Shown here piece by piece: positions 33,996 through 45,790 of a stretch of DNA of 64,000 bases (its first letter is position 1; the number at the start of each line of letters is the position of its first letter). Location of the stretch: assembly GCA_030533445.1 (NCBI GenBank), contig CM060065.1:47561964-47625963 (forward strand), written 5' to 3'. The notes beneath the pieces are model-generated. The model ran no database searches and was not told the DNA's origin. It worked only from the letters and a program-made list of their open reading frames with translations. This stretch comes from Cyprinodon diabolis (lineage: Eukaryota > Chordata > Actinopteri > Cyprinodontiformes > Cyprinodontidae). Both the position numbers and the translations under genes were made by a program.

Positions 33996-34336
33996 AGCTG
34001 GCTACTTTAATTATTTTATTAGCGTATTAGCCATTTGACTGACATCTAGACTCCCTCCACCAGGGCTCTGCCCAGCGCATTTCAGCACAAACGCTGGTTA
34101 AACTGAAAGCTGTCAAAATGACACTGGAATTTTGTCGATACACTGGCTGTAAAAGACTATACACACATTTATCGCTTTATTTGCACATTTACGTGAGAAA
34201 AATACTTTGAAAATGGAAATGAGCCATAAATAATTTGACTCACCCTGTACAATTGGGGGAGTCAAAACTTTCAATGTGAATGCGCCCTAAAAGTGAAAGC
34301 TAGTGTCTGGTATTATAAAACTGAGCGATGAAAGCT
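33996..34336 (+). other. Intron sequence, no gene recognised
   Basis: Non-coding spacer between the SINE and the transposon copy 3. Confidence 0.45.
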
Positions 34337-34345
34337 GATAACATC

Positions 34346-34854
34346 TAGCCTCGTGAGACCATCCTGATCTCGCGAGCTTTCAAGATTTCACTCGCTAAAA
34401 AAATTTGGAGCCGTTCACCAAACGAATGTCCAATCAGCATTGGCTTTGAGGCGGGTTGAGGTGTGACGCAAATAGAAGCACGACAGTTCAGTCTGAAGAA
34501 CATGGCGGCTTCAGCCGATGAAACTAGCGTTAGCGTGGCTATCGAGCAAGTTTTATCGGAATTACAGAGTATTTCTTCACTGAAAGAAGAGCAAAACACT
34601 TTTCTCAGAGGAAAATATGTTTTTGCTCTTCTCCCGACTGGTTTCGGCAAGAGTTTGATCTATCAATTGGCTCCTCTTCGTCGTCGCTCTGTTAGTACGT
34701 CATATGCTTCGTTGATCTGATTGGTTTATTTGGCCCGTCTATCACCAACATAGGCCAATCAGCTAACCAGTATTTTCGCCCCTTCCCAAAATTACTTCAA
34801 CGGAAGGTTTCCAGATGGATATGCGGAGCAAATCCATCTGGTGGAGTCAGGTTA
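34346..34854 (+). mobile_element. Helicase-fragment transposon, copy 3
   Basis: This 509-bp copy begins TAGCCTCGTGAGACC and ends GGAGTCAGGTTA. It has a perfect 9-bp duplication gataacatc at 34337-34345 and 34855-34863. The ends are only weakly inverted (TAGCCT versus TAACCT). A hairpin (ccagatggat/atccatctgg) lies at 34811-34841, close to the right end. It is in opposite orientation to copy 2, 2.4 kb away. Confidence 0.9.
34463..34720 (+). pseudogene. RecQ-like helicase N-terminal fragment inside transposon copy 3
   Basis: The 85-residue frame contains LKEEQNTFLRGKYVFA and then LLPTGFGKSLIYQLAPL, an intact Walker A (PTGFGKS) typical of RecQ helicases. Relative to copy 2 it lacks five residues (ALEAF). 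It stops at the same unrelated tail. As in copy 2, all later helicase motifs are missing. Confidence 0.7.
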
Positions 34855-34863
34855 GATAACATC

Positions 34864-35600
34864 ATGACCGTATCAAAATGCAATGAAGAAAAACACGAAA
34901 AAAGAGAGCACAATTATTACACTGCAGCTCTTAATGCTTCTGCTGCAAAGATATCTATGGATATGCAGAGAAGTTGAATAATTTGAGGCATGACCATTTA
35001 GTCTGCAGACACTTTTAAAACAATTGCATACATCTCTAATTAGGTTCCAAATACAAAAGAAGCTCATAAAAGATTTGGGGTGAAAAGCTCTGAATTTGGC
35101 CATTTAGTGAACTTGGAAAATATGGGTCACTTATTGGCAAAAAACAGATTTGAATCAAAGTGATGTTCTGTGTGAAAATAGCTTATAAAAATCAGAATCA
35201 GACATACTTTAATAATCCCATATGGAAATTACATGACGAACTGGATCTGACTGGAAACGAATTCTGAACTACCTAAACTTTTTTAGTGAGAAAGTTTAAT
35301 AAACCTGTCCTATTCTGCAGACAGATGGAAATACAATGATTTTATTTTTGCCCCTCCTGCGATATGTTTGATAACTAGATTTTAGCCTTCATTTATCACT
35401 CACGCTTGTCTGCATTCAGCATCTATACTAAAGAAACATGTCTGCAGGCATTAACAGCAGAGCTTTGCTCAAAAAGTTAATATTAAACAAAAATGGCCTC
35501 CTAACATCTTATAAAAATTCATAAAGGCTCTTTTTTTCTCTTCAATGCACAAAAGAAAACAAAAACAATTACAAACAATGACTAAGAATTAGAGCATGTA
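34864..35600 (+). other. Intron sequence, no gene recognised
   Basis: AT-rich; a block near 35190-35240 ('atcagaatcagacatacttt') looks like a LINE or SINE tail on the minus strand. Confidence 0.35.
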
Positions 35601-35614
35601 GAAAAGACATACAG

Positions 35615-36060
35615 TTAACTGCCAAAGGTGTTTGCTCACCCCTCTAAATCTAGTGTTATAAACTCTTGCATGGCTTCAGGTGTATAAAATCAAGCCCCTA
35701 GGCACTAAGACTGTTTATCCAATCATTAGTGAAGGATAGAGTCGCTCTCAGTAGCACAGTGAATTCCAGGTTGGTTCTGTGATTGGATGCCACAAATTCA
35801 GTCCAGAAATTCCCTGAAGGGAATGGAAATGACAGCAGCTTAGCCACTTAGTGGTAGGCTCAGTATGATGATGGAGCGGTGCAGAGGATGCTGAGACCCA
35901 ACATGCACAAAGGTTGTCAATTTCCTGCAGTCAATTTCTACAGACTACTAATGGCCTTTAGATTAGCTCTAGAATTGGGCATAGAGAAGGAAGCTGTGCC
36001 GTGTTAAATGCCAAGTGTCGGGTGTAAGAGTGTAACACACAACAGTCATTTTTCACTACA
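35615..36060 (+). mobile_element. Decayed Tc1-like element fragment
   Basis: 'aggtgtataaaatcaagccc', 'ttctgtgattggatgccac' and 'ggtgcagaggatgctgagac' correspond in order to the 5' region and early transposase of a Tc1 family different from that at 5588. Stops and indels abound. The ends are not preserved. Confidence 0.7.
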
Positions 36061-36745
36061 GCTTAATAGCATCTTAATTGGGGTGGGATCTAGCAGGGAG
36101 GCCCCAAAGTCTGAAGATTTGTGGGAAAAACACACAAAGGTGAGCTACATAAAGCTAATGCTAGCTCTCTATAATATGACTCATACACAAAAAGCACAAC
36201 ATTAAATGGTTGAAGATGATAGTTATTAAAGTATGTTGTGACACTGTGCTATGTCCAAACAATGACAGGCAGTCCTTATAAGTCGCACTTTCAGTGCGAC
36301 TAGTAATCGTCTCAGCTGCAAGCCACCATGTACTCGACATTTTAGGAGCTTTACGCAACGTGACTCGAGTCAGTAGCAACATATCTGAGTTGGTACTGGT
36401 GGAAAAGAGGTTTTGGTTTGAGTGAAAGGATTTCTTTATGCTTTGCATACCAGGAGATTCTGGGCGGCTCCATGCTCCCAACTTTGTGGGAGCGGCTTGG
36501 CCTCTTTACCATGTGCCTTGCAGCTGACGTCACTAGTGTTCAGGCCACGGTCCCATGGAGTACCTGCACCAGTCCCCTGTGTATGAAAGATGCCGTCCAT
36601 ATGTTGTGCCGTCGAGTATGACACTAGGTGGCCTAAATATTTATTTTTACTCCTTGACAAAAGAGAATAATTAATTATTGACAGAAATGGCTGTGCGGTG
36701 TACATTTCGTATCAGGTAAGTTTCAAAACAAGTCAGGAGAGCTAG
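36061..36745 (+). other. Intron sequence, no gene recognised
   Basis: Overlapping short frames on both strands at 36161-36705 lack motifs. Confidence 0.4.
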
Positions 36746-37245
36746 CTAAGGCTGTCGCCAACTGGATTTATTGTCTTTCACATTATTTCTTCCAGAAATT
36801 TGAGTGATTAGGTTAAACTGATTATAGACCTTGTGAAAGAAGTGCATTTTATATTGAGATCTGAAGATTTTGCTGCAGACATTAAAGTTGTTTAGCTGTT
36901 TACATAAAGTCAGCATAGAAAGCGTTTTGACCAGCGGTCTCACTGTGTGGTGTGGAGGCTGCAGCCCCTCAGACTGGAAGAACATGAGAAGTTTGGTGAG
37001 AACACCAGAGAGGATTATCAGGGCTCCTCTTCCCCTCATAAAAGACATTTTGAGCAGGTAAACATCATCAACGACCCCTCACACCCCCCAACATGGACTG
37101 GTCTCCCTGCTGCCTTCTGGGAAGAGGCTTCACAGCATTCGATGTTGGACCTGCAGGTTCTGCAACAGCTTTTTCCTCGCTGCAATAAGACTGTTGAACT
37201 GGTGAAACTCTAATCAGACATCATATTTGCACTTTATTGTCAAAT
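36746..37245 (+). mobile_element. LINE fragment, RT C-terminus, plus strand
   Basis: The frame near 36870-37060 reads SIESVLTSGLTVWCGGC, then SDWKN and RIIRAPLPLIKDI, the same family as the minus-strand LINE at 24949-25740. It continues with a C-terminal FWEEASQHSMLDLQ-like stretch and ends near 37245 with 'gcactttattgtc'. It is 5'-truncated. Confidence 0.8.
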
Positions 37246-39977
37246 TTTTTCTGGATCCCTTTAAATAGAACACAACTCAATGTTCTACTGCATTTTTCTG
37301 AAGCCTTAAAACCACTGTAAGCAAGTGATAGAATGTCCTCTATCCGGCGATTTCAGATGAAATTGTTCTGCGTGAGTCTCTAAAGTTCTAAAGGTTTTAA
37401 CCCCTGTACTAAAAATCCCAAACTATGTTTTACCACGGCTGTGTGTTTTTTTGGAGCTGCAGTTAATGGCACCTGACTGGATGGGTTACTTAAATAGAAC
37501 AGTTAAGGTTCTGTTCAATCAGAAGAAGGTGCAAATGATTTCTGATAGGAGAAAATCCAAAATCTTCACACTGAGATTCAGTTAGAAGGCTGCTGGTTGA
37601 AACCGGTTTATTGAGCAGTCGGCTCTCTGTGTTTTTTATTGCTTCAATTATATAGTTATTAGGTTAATCAGTCTGTTGCTACATCTTTTCACTGTCATTT
37701 ATTCTCATCCAGAGAGAAGAATAATCAAAGTTCAGATTGAACTGAGCAAAGACGGTGAATCATCTCACCTGTGGGGTTAATTTTCTAATGAAGTTGCGTT
37801 CTCTCACAGAGCTGTGGAGGCTTGGGGCACCTTGCATGTGTAGCCTGATGTTCCACATGCAGTATGTGACCTATATTCTGGATTTAACCAGATCTCTAAT
37901 CTTTACGAAAGGTGTAAATGGGGTCAAATAAAGTCAACATAAACCATTGCAAGCAACTTATCAATTTAAAGCCTGACTGAAGCTGCATCTTCTGATTACC
38001 TTTAAAAATGCGCTAAACATTCCAAAAAGGGAGCGATGAGCGAATTCAGACCAATAAACCAAACCCTAAATCAACTTCTGTCACGGCCTAATGGTGCGTT
38101 TCCATTATCTGCTGCAGAACGTCGTCACTGAAGACACAAAAGACAAATAATCTCCACAGCTGTTAGGATCTGAGGTCAGAGCGGAGCTGCAGCAGAAACA
38201 ATAAAACCCAACAAATTAAAAACCAAAACATGACGCTGATGAAATTAGCTGCCTACAGAGACACTGAGGGTCAGGATGCTTTTAGAAGATGTATTTCTCT
38301 CTTCCACAGACCTGTAAACCAACATAAGAATGACTGGCAGATTGGAGTATTAGACCACCTGCTGTCGGAGCCTGATAATCCAAAAGGGTGTCAACCTCGT
38401 TTCAACACACACACAAATCATAAAACACACTCAGTCTTTGGTGTGCTCTTAGATTTTCCAGGCTTTAGTGGAAGCTGTTGGATAGCTTTTGTGTGTCTCA
38501 GCTCCACCTGGACGGAGGCCCGCTGTCGACAGATAAAAAAACCTCCTGAAACTCCTGAGCTGGCTGGAATCAGCGGGAGACCAAAGACTCCTGGCTGTCA
38601 TGCAGGACACAGAGCAGCAGCAGGGATGATTTATGCAGCCGCGGAGACTCCAAGCATATTTTATATTTAATATGGCAAATATTTTCTTTCCTGCATCAGC
38701 TCTAGAAAAAAAACAATCAAACAGAGGAAAAAATGTCACTTTCATGTTGCAGGGAGTTAAAATTACATTTTATTGCTTGCTTTTCGCACGTTTTTGGTTT
38801 CGGTAAATATGATTTCAATTTAAATACTGAACTACCACTAAATGTGAGGCATTATATCACTGGGATCCTATCTGTACACAAACAAAAACAGAATAAGTAA
38901 CACAAATAAGCATATCATATCATTACTGCACTAATATTATTTTCCCCCTAATTTAAACGATGGGGGTTTTAGTGTGAGAAATGTCCTTTATGGAGAATTT
39001 AGAATTTTTAGCCACCAGGAACCATCCAGCTCCTCCAGCAGGAGGACGGGACAGCTGACTTCCCTCTTAGCTGCTTTGATGACACTCTGGAGCTCTGTCC
39101 TCAGGCTCTTGTGCAGCTGCTGTATAAATTATGTCCAGATGCTCTCCATGGACCACTAATAATAGGAGACCTGCAATTCCTGGAGGTGTGTTATTGTTTT
39201 TTTCTTGTTAGCATGTGGTATAACAGCAACTCCTCCTGGATGATGGAGATCTGCAGCTGCTCTTTAAGTCAAACCCACCCATTTACAGAGGATTTTTTTT
39301 TCTGAAAGATTTCCACTTCCTGCTGGCGTAGTAGTATTTTTGTGTTTTATAATTAGTTTTTTCTCAGATTGTTAGGAAAAAACAATCATTTCTGCTATTT
39401 ACAATAACAAAGGAGGTACAATAACAAGCATGTGTGCAGGAGGTAAGCAAGGAATTATCCACTGCTGCTAAGCCGGTTAGCCTGCAAAGAGTGGAAATAA
39501 TGAAGAAAAATCCAAGTGTAAGGAAAAATACAAACTTATTTGATTCTAGAGGGATAAGACCTAAACAGCCCTGGGAATACAGTGTGAAGGTTGGTGGTCA
39601 CTGAAGAAAAAGCTAAAGCTGCAGAGGCAATCAGAAGTTGCTGCTAAGTTGAAGGATGCGTGAATAAATGTCCTGATTAATGCTGACAGTGGTGATAGCT
39701 ATGCTTTTCTTAGTATCTACATTCTAAGTACAAACAGCTGGATTAATTGACTGATATTTTTCTATAGATCTGTTTAATTCTTTAATATCAGTTGGGCTTC
39801 CACCACACCGTACCTGTAACTTACTGTAACTGTGAGGCATTGCATGATGATCAGGCTCTGTTAGTAGCCGCCTCAGTTGTCACCATCTGACTTTCTGATA
39901 ATTCTGTGGTAGTGCCAGAAGACGACGTCAATGTCTCTTAATGTCTGCTCACTGAGCCCAGTGCTGGACTTCTATTT
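37246..39977 (+). other. Intron sequence, no gene recognised
   Basis: No exon with conserved frame was found. The open frame at 38230-38670 has no recognisable domain. Confidence 0.45.
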
Positions 39978-40789
39978 TGTCATGACTTTACTAAAGTTCA
40001 GACCCAAATGCAGAAAACTGAAACAGCGAGACCAGGGAAAAGGTTTAACGGGTTTTATTGAAGAAGTTACACAGAGGGAGAAGTGTTGCTCTGAACACTG
40101 CTCAACCGGAACTGTAAAGTGAGGGGAAGACACAGCGGTTAGTTCAGGCTCATTGGGGAATTTGACTTGTGAACTTGGAGAAGAGGATTTGGTTGCCGAC
40201 TCACGTTTCCAGAGATGTTATTGAATCCTTGACTCCTGTCTGTGTGCCGTGGTTCCAGTGTTTGTCTGATTCGTTGGAGGGCGGAACAGGGTTTACCCAG
40301 AATGCGGTTGATACTTGGTGAACGGAGATACTGACTGCCACTCAGATTTCCTGCAGTACTTGAACGGGTCGTAGTGGAGAATAATCCCTTTCTCAGTGAG
40401 AAGCTCAAACGATCTCTTGGGGAAAGTGGATCCAAACCTCCTGTTTGAACCCCAGCTCAGTTTGAAGCTCAGTTGATCCTTCCAGGGAGAGAAGGTCCGA
40501 GAGATCCAGTTAGCAGGACAACTTCCTGCCAAGAGGCAAAGACAAAAACAAAGTAAAACTCAGGTTGACAAAAACTCAGCTTGACTCAGCAAAACTCCGC
40601 TTGGCTAGAGTACCCTAAACTGGCAAACACTCTGGCGCCGAAGTAGTGGCAGTCAGCAGCTTAAGATCACTCTGTTTAACGAGGAAACCATCAGCAGGTG
40701 TGTGAGGAGGCGGACCAGAACCAGGCGCCTCCTGGTGGCTGAAGGGAGACAAACAAAGAAACACAGACACAAAAACAGGAGTCCTGACA
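39978..40789 (-). mobile_element. Solo LTR, 812 bp, of a Gypsy-like family
   Basis: On the minus strand it begins TGTCAGGACTCC and ends AAGTCATGACA. AATAAAACCC, about 70 bp from the 3' end, is the likely polyadenylation signal. Perfect 5-bp duplications (tattt) flank it at 39973-39977 and 40790-40794. The 3' end shares spaced blocks with the 85-bp repeats of the element at 3040-8914, so the families are related. Recombination between two LTRs would have removed the interior. Confidence 0.9.
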
Positions 40790-40794
40790 TATTT

Positions 40795-42570
40795 AGGCTC
40801 AAAAAGGACTAAAGATCTAAAAATGGTGGACAGTTGCTGTATATAATAATTTGGTCTTTATGTATTGGCATCTAACTATTAAAGATTTTCAACAAAGTAT
40901 TAAGTTTTTGTTTAGTTCATTCATTTTACATCGCTGAAACTATTCCAAACCAGCCTCTGCTTCCTTTGGCTCAGACATTGAGGAAGAAAGGATTTGCTGT
41001 GGCTGATTATTAACTGTTTCAAATGAGTTATCTAAGATATTTCTGATGGTCACCAGATGTTTTTACTCTTATTGACAGTAAAAGAAGTGACTAGAATACT
41101 ATGGTAAACAATTGAAACATCCTGGCATTTTCTAGAGTTCGCCAATACATGTTTTTTTTTTTATGAGGAATCGTAAGGTTGAGAGAAAATCAAACGTTTC
41201 AAATCCAGTCGGCCCTCGTTAGGTGCTGGTTGGTAAATCCTGCTGTTACAGCAGAGCTACGAGCCGATTTACCAGAACCTCACTCACTGTGCATGCGCAA
41301 ACGAGAGATTTCTTCCTCTTCTTCCAGATTGACGACTCCGACCAGCGCCATCTCACAGTGCTGAGTCAGACGTGTGATTTTTTTGGACGTACAGTGTAAG
41401 AGCAAACATTGTGAATTGTGAACTTTTACATCCTGTGGTTTCATCGTTCAGTACGATTTGAAATTCGATTCAGCGTATGCCCGCCTTTAGAGTATCCCCG
41501 ATATGTGATGCTGTTTCTTTATATTTTTGAAACAGGTCGATTCTATCGGCTAAAGTTGCTTTCTCTTCCTCTATACAGCATACATGATACATAAGCCTCA
41601 GTTTAAACAAAACAAAAAGAAACATTTTTAACAAATCAAACAAAGCATTAACAATGAATGGTAAATGGAGTGATCATGAGTGCATGTATTACGTGACCTA
41701 AAGTAATGGCTGCAGAATCCACCAATGCTAATAAAGGTCGGCTGATGTATCAGGCTGTGGTTGTTAACTTCCGAAAAGGAAGTATAAGTGGGACAGTTTC
41801 TTTAGTCATTTGTTGTTGGGGTTTTTTTTCCCTTAAAGCATTTTCTATATAAAACATGAATTTCAAGAAGTGCTTTGATTTAAAACATAGATCATCTTTG
41901 GTGTGTCCGCAGAAGTGAATCCTTTTCCAAACTCCTCTACTACAGAGCTAGCATGTCTCTAGTGGAGTCCCCTTCTCGCAGTGTAGTTAGTATGCACCTT
42001 CATAGATTGCCTTTAGAAATAACATTTTTGAACAAAAATGTGTAATTACTGTAATTTTTCCTGGAAATCGACTGTCCATTGTGATCTCCCCTAACTCTTT
42101 AACAGATTACCATTAAAACTTCAGTGATTCAGCCACTAGATGTCCTCAGTGAGATTATAAAAATAATGTTAGAAATGTCCTAACATGAGCAGAAAAGTCT
42201 GATTATTATTGAACATATAGACCTATTTATGTCCCTGGATCTGCAGAGTCAGAGAGTTTTCCCTACATGGCAGGAGGCTGCTGGGGAAGATGATCTCCTT
42301 CAGAACCAGAGCCCTTTTTTTCCAGTGGCAGCCAGCCTGCCCAGATGTGTTGAGAAAGCACAGGATGTCTAATATTTGCTTTCACCACAAATTAGAAAAC
42401 CTTTCAACTGTATAATCAGAAAAACTCTTGTTGTATTTGGACAGTTGTTTCATAAGAAAGATATTTGCAGACCTCACTTCCAAAACATTAGTTCCCCATT
42501 AAAAAGTTTATAGAATTACAATAAGTTTTAAGGCTTAGATTTAAAGATGATTTCAGATTATTTTTTTTCA
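40795..42570 (+). other. Intron sequence; one nested hairpin
   Basis: No gene is seen. Between 41231 and 41274 lies a nested hairpin, followed at 41290-41299 by tgcatgcgca, close to the NRF1 motif. See the findings. Confidence 0.4.
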
Positions 42571-42579
42571 TCCTTTTTT

Positions 42580-43222
42580 CCTCTTCTTAAGGCCAAAAAG
42601 ATTTTGCAGAACACAGCAGCTGGGCTCTTAACTGGAACAATTAGAACCTTTCCTGTTTATTTTACATTTAATTCCAACTACTATAGTTTTACATGATGAG
42701 ACACAATTTATTTTAGGTTTACTTTTTGTGTATTTTTCAAAGCTAGCTGATATTGATTTTATCACAGAAGGTTACATAAACCAGAAGACGCAAACAAACC
42801 CAGATTCTCCTACATATTAGAAAGGATGGGGTGTTTTTAGCAGAATAAAGAGACTAATACCGTCTGGCCCCACCCAGGACACGGCTAAAAACCATGGGCG
42901 ACAGGGCCTTTTTGAAGCCGCAGCTCCCCGTCTGTGGAATGCCCTCCCAGATCCCCTTAGGGCCCCACAGACGGTGGATTGTTTTAAGAATGGATTGAAA
43001 ACTTTCCTTTTTAGAAATGCTTACAATTGCTGATTTTTAGATTTTTTTATAGGCTACGTATGCCTTCGAATGTATTGATTTTAATTATTGTCTTTTTACT
43101 CTGTTTTTAATGTTATGGTCTTTTAACCTTGTTTTAATTTTCCCTTTTTTGAACTGTAGCACTTTGAGATTTGAATTCAAATGTAAAGTGCGTTACAAAT
43201 AAAATTCATTATTATTATTAAT
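42580..43222 (+). mobile_element. L2/CR1-like LINE 3' fragment
   Basis: The first part reads KILQNTAAGLLTGT, a C-terminal RT block of L2/CR1 elements. A later part reads AAAPRLWNALPDPLRAPQTV then FKNGLKTFLF, the typical C-terminus. The end has 'gtaaagtgcgttacaaataa' and an ATT-repeat tail. Part of the frame between these blocks is missing. Confidence 0.85.
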
Positions 43223-43347
43223 AAGATTAGAGTGTTCTTTGTATGGCAGGATTTCTAAATCTCTGAAGCAGCATCGCTTTAGGAGTCATTATCATCCTCG
43301 ATTCTCTAACAAGCTGCCTGATGTCACATACCAGTATGGAGGCCTTA

Positions 43348-43598
43348 CACTGCAAAATATTGATATCTAAATAAGTGCTTTTCTTGAACTGAGGAGGTAA
43401 TTGAGACATTTTGCCAACTGAAAAAGACAAATTACATTTAAAATGAGAAAAGAAAATTGCATAGTCTTATTTCAAATGCATATTATCTAATTATCTTATT
43501 TTAAGAGTAAAAGTTTCATATTGTCTATCTGCTCAAATTAAGGGTAAATATGCTTAATTTAAGAAATGTTTAATTATTTCAAGATCGTTTTGGTAGTG
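43348..43598. mobile_element. CACTGCAAAA-type MITE, second copy
   Basis: It starts cactgcaaaatattgatatc and ends atcgttttggtagtg. The interior shares blocks such as 'aaattaagggtaaatat' with 29279-29828 but is about half as long and lacks the AT microsatellite. Confidence 0.65.
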
Positions 43599-43599
43599 C

Positions 43600-43985
43600 T
43601 TTGAACATCCTTGGTTAATGGTTTCCATCACCCTCTGACCACCCGGCCCAGAGCTGGACCAAAGCAGAGCTGATGCTCCTTCCTGATCCACAAGAATTTC
43701 TTCTGAATTTTATTTCAAAGATCAATGCAACATAGGCTGATGCCTGGTTTATAAATAGATGAGGATGAAAGTGTGATGTATTAATATTCCGCCCCTCTGT
43801 AGTTGAGCCCAGTTGTGTATAATTTGTTCTCAAGCTTAGTCTGGCTGTTCTGTTCCTGTCATCTTTGGGTCTCTAGCAAACCCATACAGAAAAATTGGCT
43901 TCTTGAAAATCATGATCCCAGTCCACAGGTCAGGGAGGAGGTTTTGTTTCTGGTCTTTTTTGAGGGACAGCAAGAAGAGAGACTA
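43600..43985 (+). other. Intron sequence, no gene recognised
   Basis: Non-coding spacer; the last part may belong to the Tc1 fragment that follows. Confidence 0.4.
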
Positions 43986-43989
43986 ATTT

Positions 43990-44205
43990 AATTCTGTTTG
44001 CAGTTTGCAGAAAGTCTGGGAATCAACTAGAACTTTCTGGTCTCAATTTAAAATATGTAGGATATTTGCTTTCACACTGAAAACAGAGTTTGTAATGAAA
44101 ACACATGGGGGTGGTAGCATCATGCTATGGGGATGTTTTTCTTCAAAAGAGACAGAAAAGCTGGTCAAAGTTGATCCAAGACAGTACTGGAGGAAAACCT
44201 GAGAG
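43990..44205 (+). mobile_element. Tc1-like transposase fragment
   Basis: The frame at 44005-44202 contains STRTFWS and THGGGSIMLWGCFSS, hallmarks of Tc1-family transposases in the middle catalytic region. It is a fragment with no termini, from another Tc1 family than 5588-7178. Confidence 0.8.
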
Positions 44206-44212
44206 AAGCAGC

Positions 44213-44372
44213 AGAAAAGGGATTGCATTCGAGTCAATGAGTCGATGCAATCAACTGGTTTTCCTTAGATAGAAAACTTTGAATTAATTTGACTGTATGA
44301 TCTGGTGAACTGTAAAGTGCCTTGAGATGACGTTTTGTGAATTGGCGCTATATAAATAAACTGAAATATGAG
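44213..44372 (+). mobile_element. L2-like LINE tail
   Basis: 'tcaatgagtcgatgcaatca', 'ctgtaaagtgccttgagatg' and 'attggcgctatataaataaa' match the end of the element at 20515-20993. Confidence 0.85.
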
Positions 44373-45554
44373 ATAAAACTGAATTAAAACCGGAAACTAG
44401 ATTGGAGGTTCATTTTCCAGCAGCACAATGGACTGATCTGATCTAAATGGGAACTTTATCAGTGTGTATATAAGTGTTCACATGGACCAAGACTGCTAAT
44501 TTATTCTTTAATATTTATTGTCTTCACTTCTCTGTTTGGCTGATTGTCCCAGCAGTACATCCAGGAAGGAGGAGAAACTAACAGTCAGGTTCACATCCTG
44601 TCAGCAGCTTCTTTATTTGTTTCCCTCGTGACAAGCCACTTCAAGTTTTATTCTTTTTTTGAGCCTCTTCCTGTAGAAGCAAAATTAAAAATAAACATTG
44701 TTTGATCACTCATGTAATTTGATCCAGTTATATGATGAAGAGCCTTTAGAAATTAGGCTCCTTCTTAGCTGCTGTTTCTGCTCATTATTTCGCATTTTAA
44801 TTCAGGGTTCCGCCACTTCCTTTCTTTATACTTTTCGTCCTGGTATGTGGGCTGGAAGGGTTCTGAATCAGTCCCTCTACAGGATTTTTGGTTGTCTTTG
44901 AAATACTGTACAACAGTAGGACCCACTATTCGAGGAGGACAAACAGCTAGAGTTCTCAAAACGTTTATTTGAAACGGAACTGAAAAGAACAGTGTCGGCG
45001 TCTAAGGCAGGAACCTCTGAAAGAAGAGACAACAGGTTAGTGACCACATCTATCTGGGGGAGGATGATAATGAACATGTGAGTCATAAACCTGGTCCTAT
45101 AGTTCAGTCCGAGCCCAGAGGATGAGGTTGGTTCCAGCCGGTCGGCTGCCAACAAGATGTGGCAGATGCCACCTAGAGAATCCCAGAAATCCAGCAGGAG
45201 TCCGGAATCCACAGAGGTCCAAAGACAGGTCAGGCAAACAGAACAGGAACTGCATTTCTGCAGCTCTTCACAACCACTATTGAGCATTTTTCCTTTTGAT
45301 AAACTTCACATGCACAATTTCACTCTCACAAACAACTACAGTTGCTTGATTCCAGGAACTGAGAGATTCACTTCCATACAGAAAGCCCATATTCTTACGT
45401 TCAGGTAACACAGAATACATGTCAGATTAAATAATACTACTTATACTTCAGCGATAGTATCTCGTAACATGTCTGCTGGTTGTGCTGTTCTTTTTACATC
45501 TCTTTGCAGGTGATGAAGCAGACTGAAAATGTTTAATCGTTATGTCCCTTTTAG
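44373..45554 (+). other. Intron sequence; possible LTR-like stretch
   Basis: Near 44960-45240 the text 'acgtttatttgaaacgg', then 'aggcaggaacctctg' and 'aaagacaggtcaggcaaac' resembles a retroelement LTR/leader on the minus strand, but no ends or duplication were found. No gene. Confidence 0.25.
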
Positions 45555-45569
45555 ATGTCCTCTTTCTTT

Positions 45570-45790
45570 CGTCTTTTCTCCTTTTTTTCTGTTTTTCCTT
45601 TACTGTTCTACTTACATAGCAGTGTCCATATAATCTATAAAACTCCCTGCATAATTATAATGAAGCTATTTATATGCATAAAACAGTATGGCGATAGCTG
45701 TACTGCTCCACTTGTGAAAGTAAAATCTGTTGGGCTCTTTGTGGCATCAAGACAATTATTCTTATTGCCACATTGCCAGACGCTAAACCT
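45570..45790 (+). repeat. Unclassified 0.2-kb repeat, copy A
   Basis: It shares long blocks with 48700-48953: 'cacttgtgaaagtaaaatct', 'caagacaattattcttattg', 'gccacattgccagac'. Both copies have a hairpin in the middle (cagtatggc...gctgtactg here). Both are in the same orientation, 3.1 kb apart. The family is unknown to me. Confidence 0.75.

Noticed and set aside
34346..34854. Helitron interpretation of the helicase-fragment element
   Set aside because: Helitrons make no target duplication and end in CTRR; this family has 9-bp duplications and a different helicase type.
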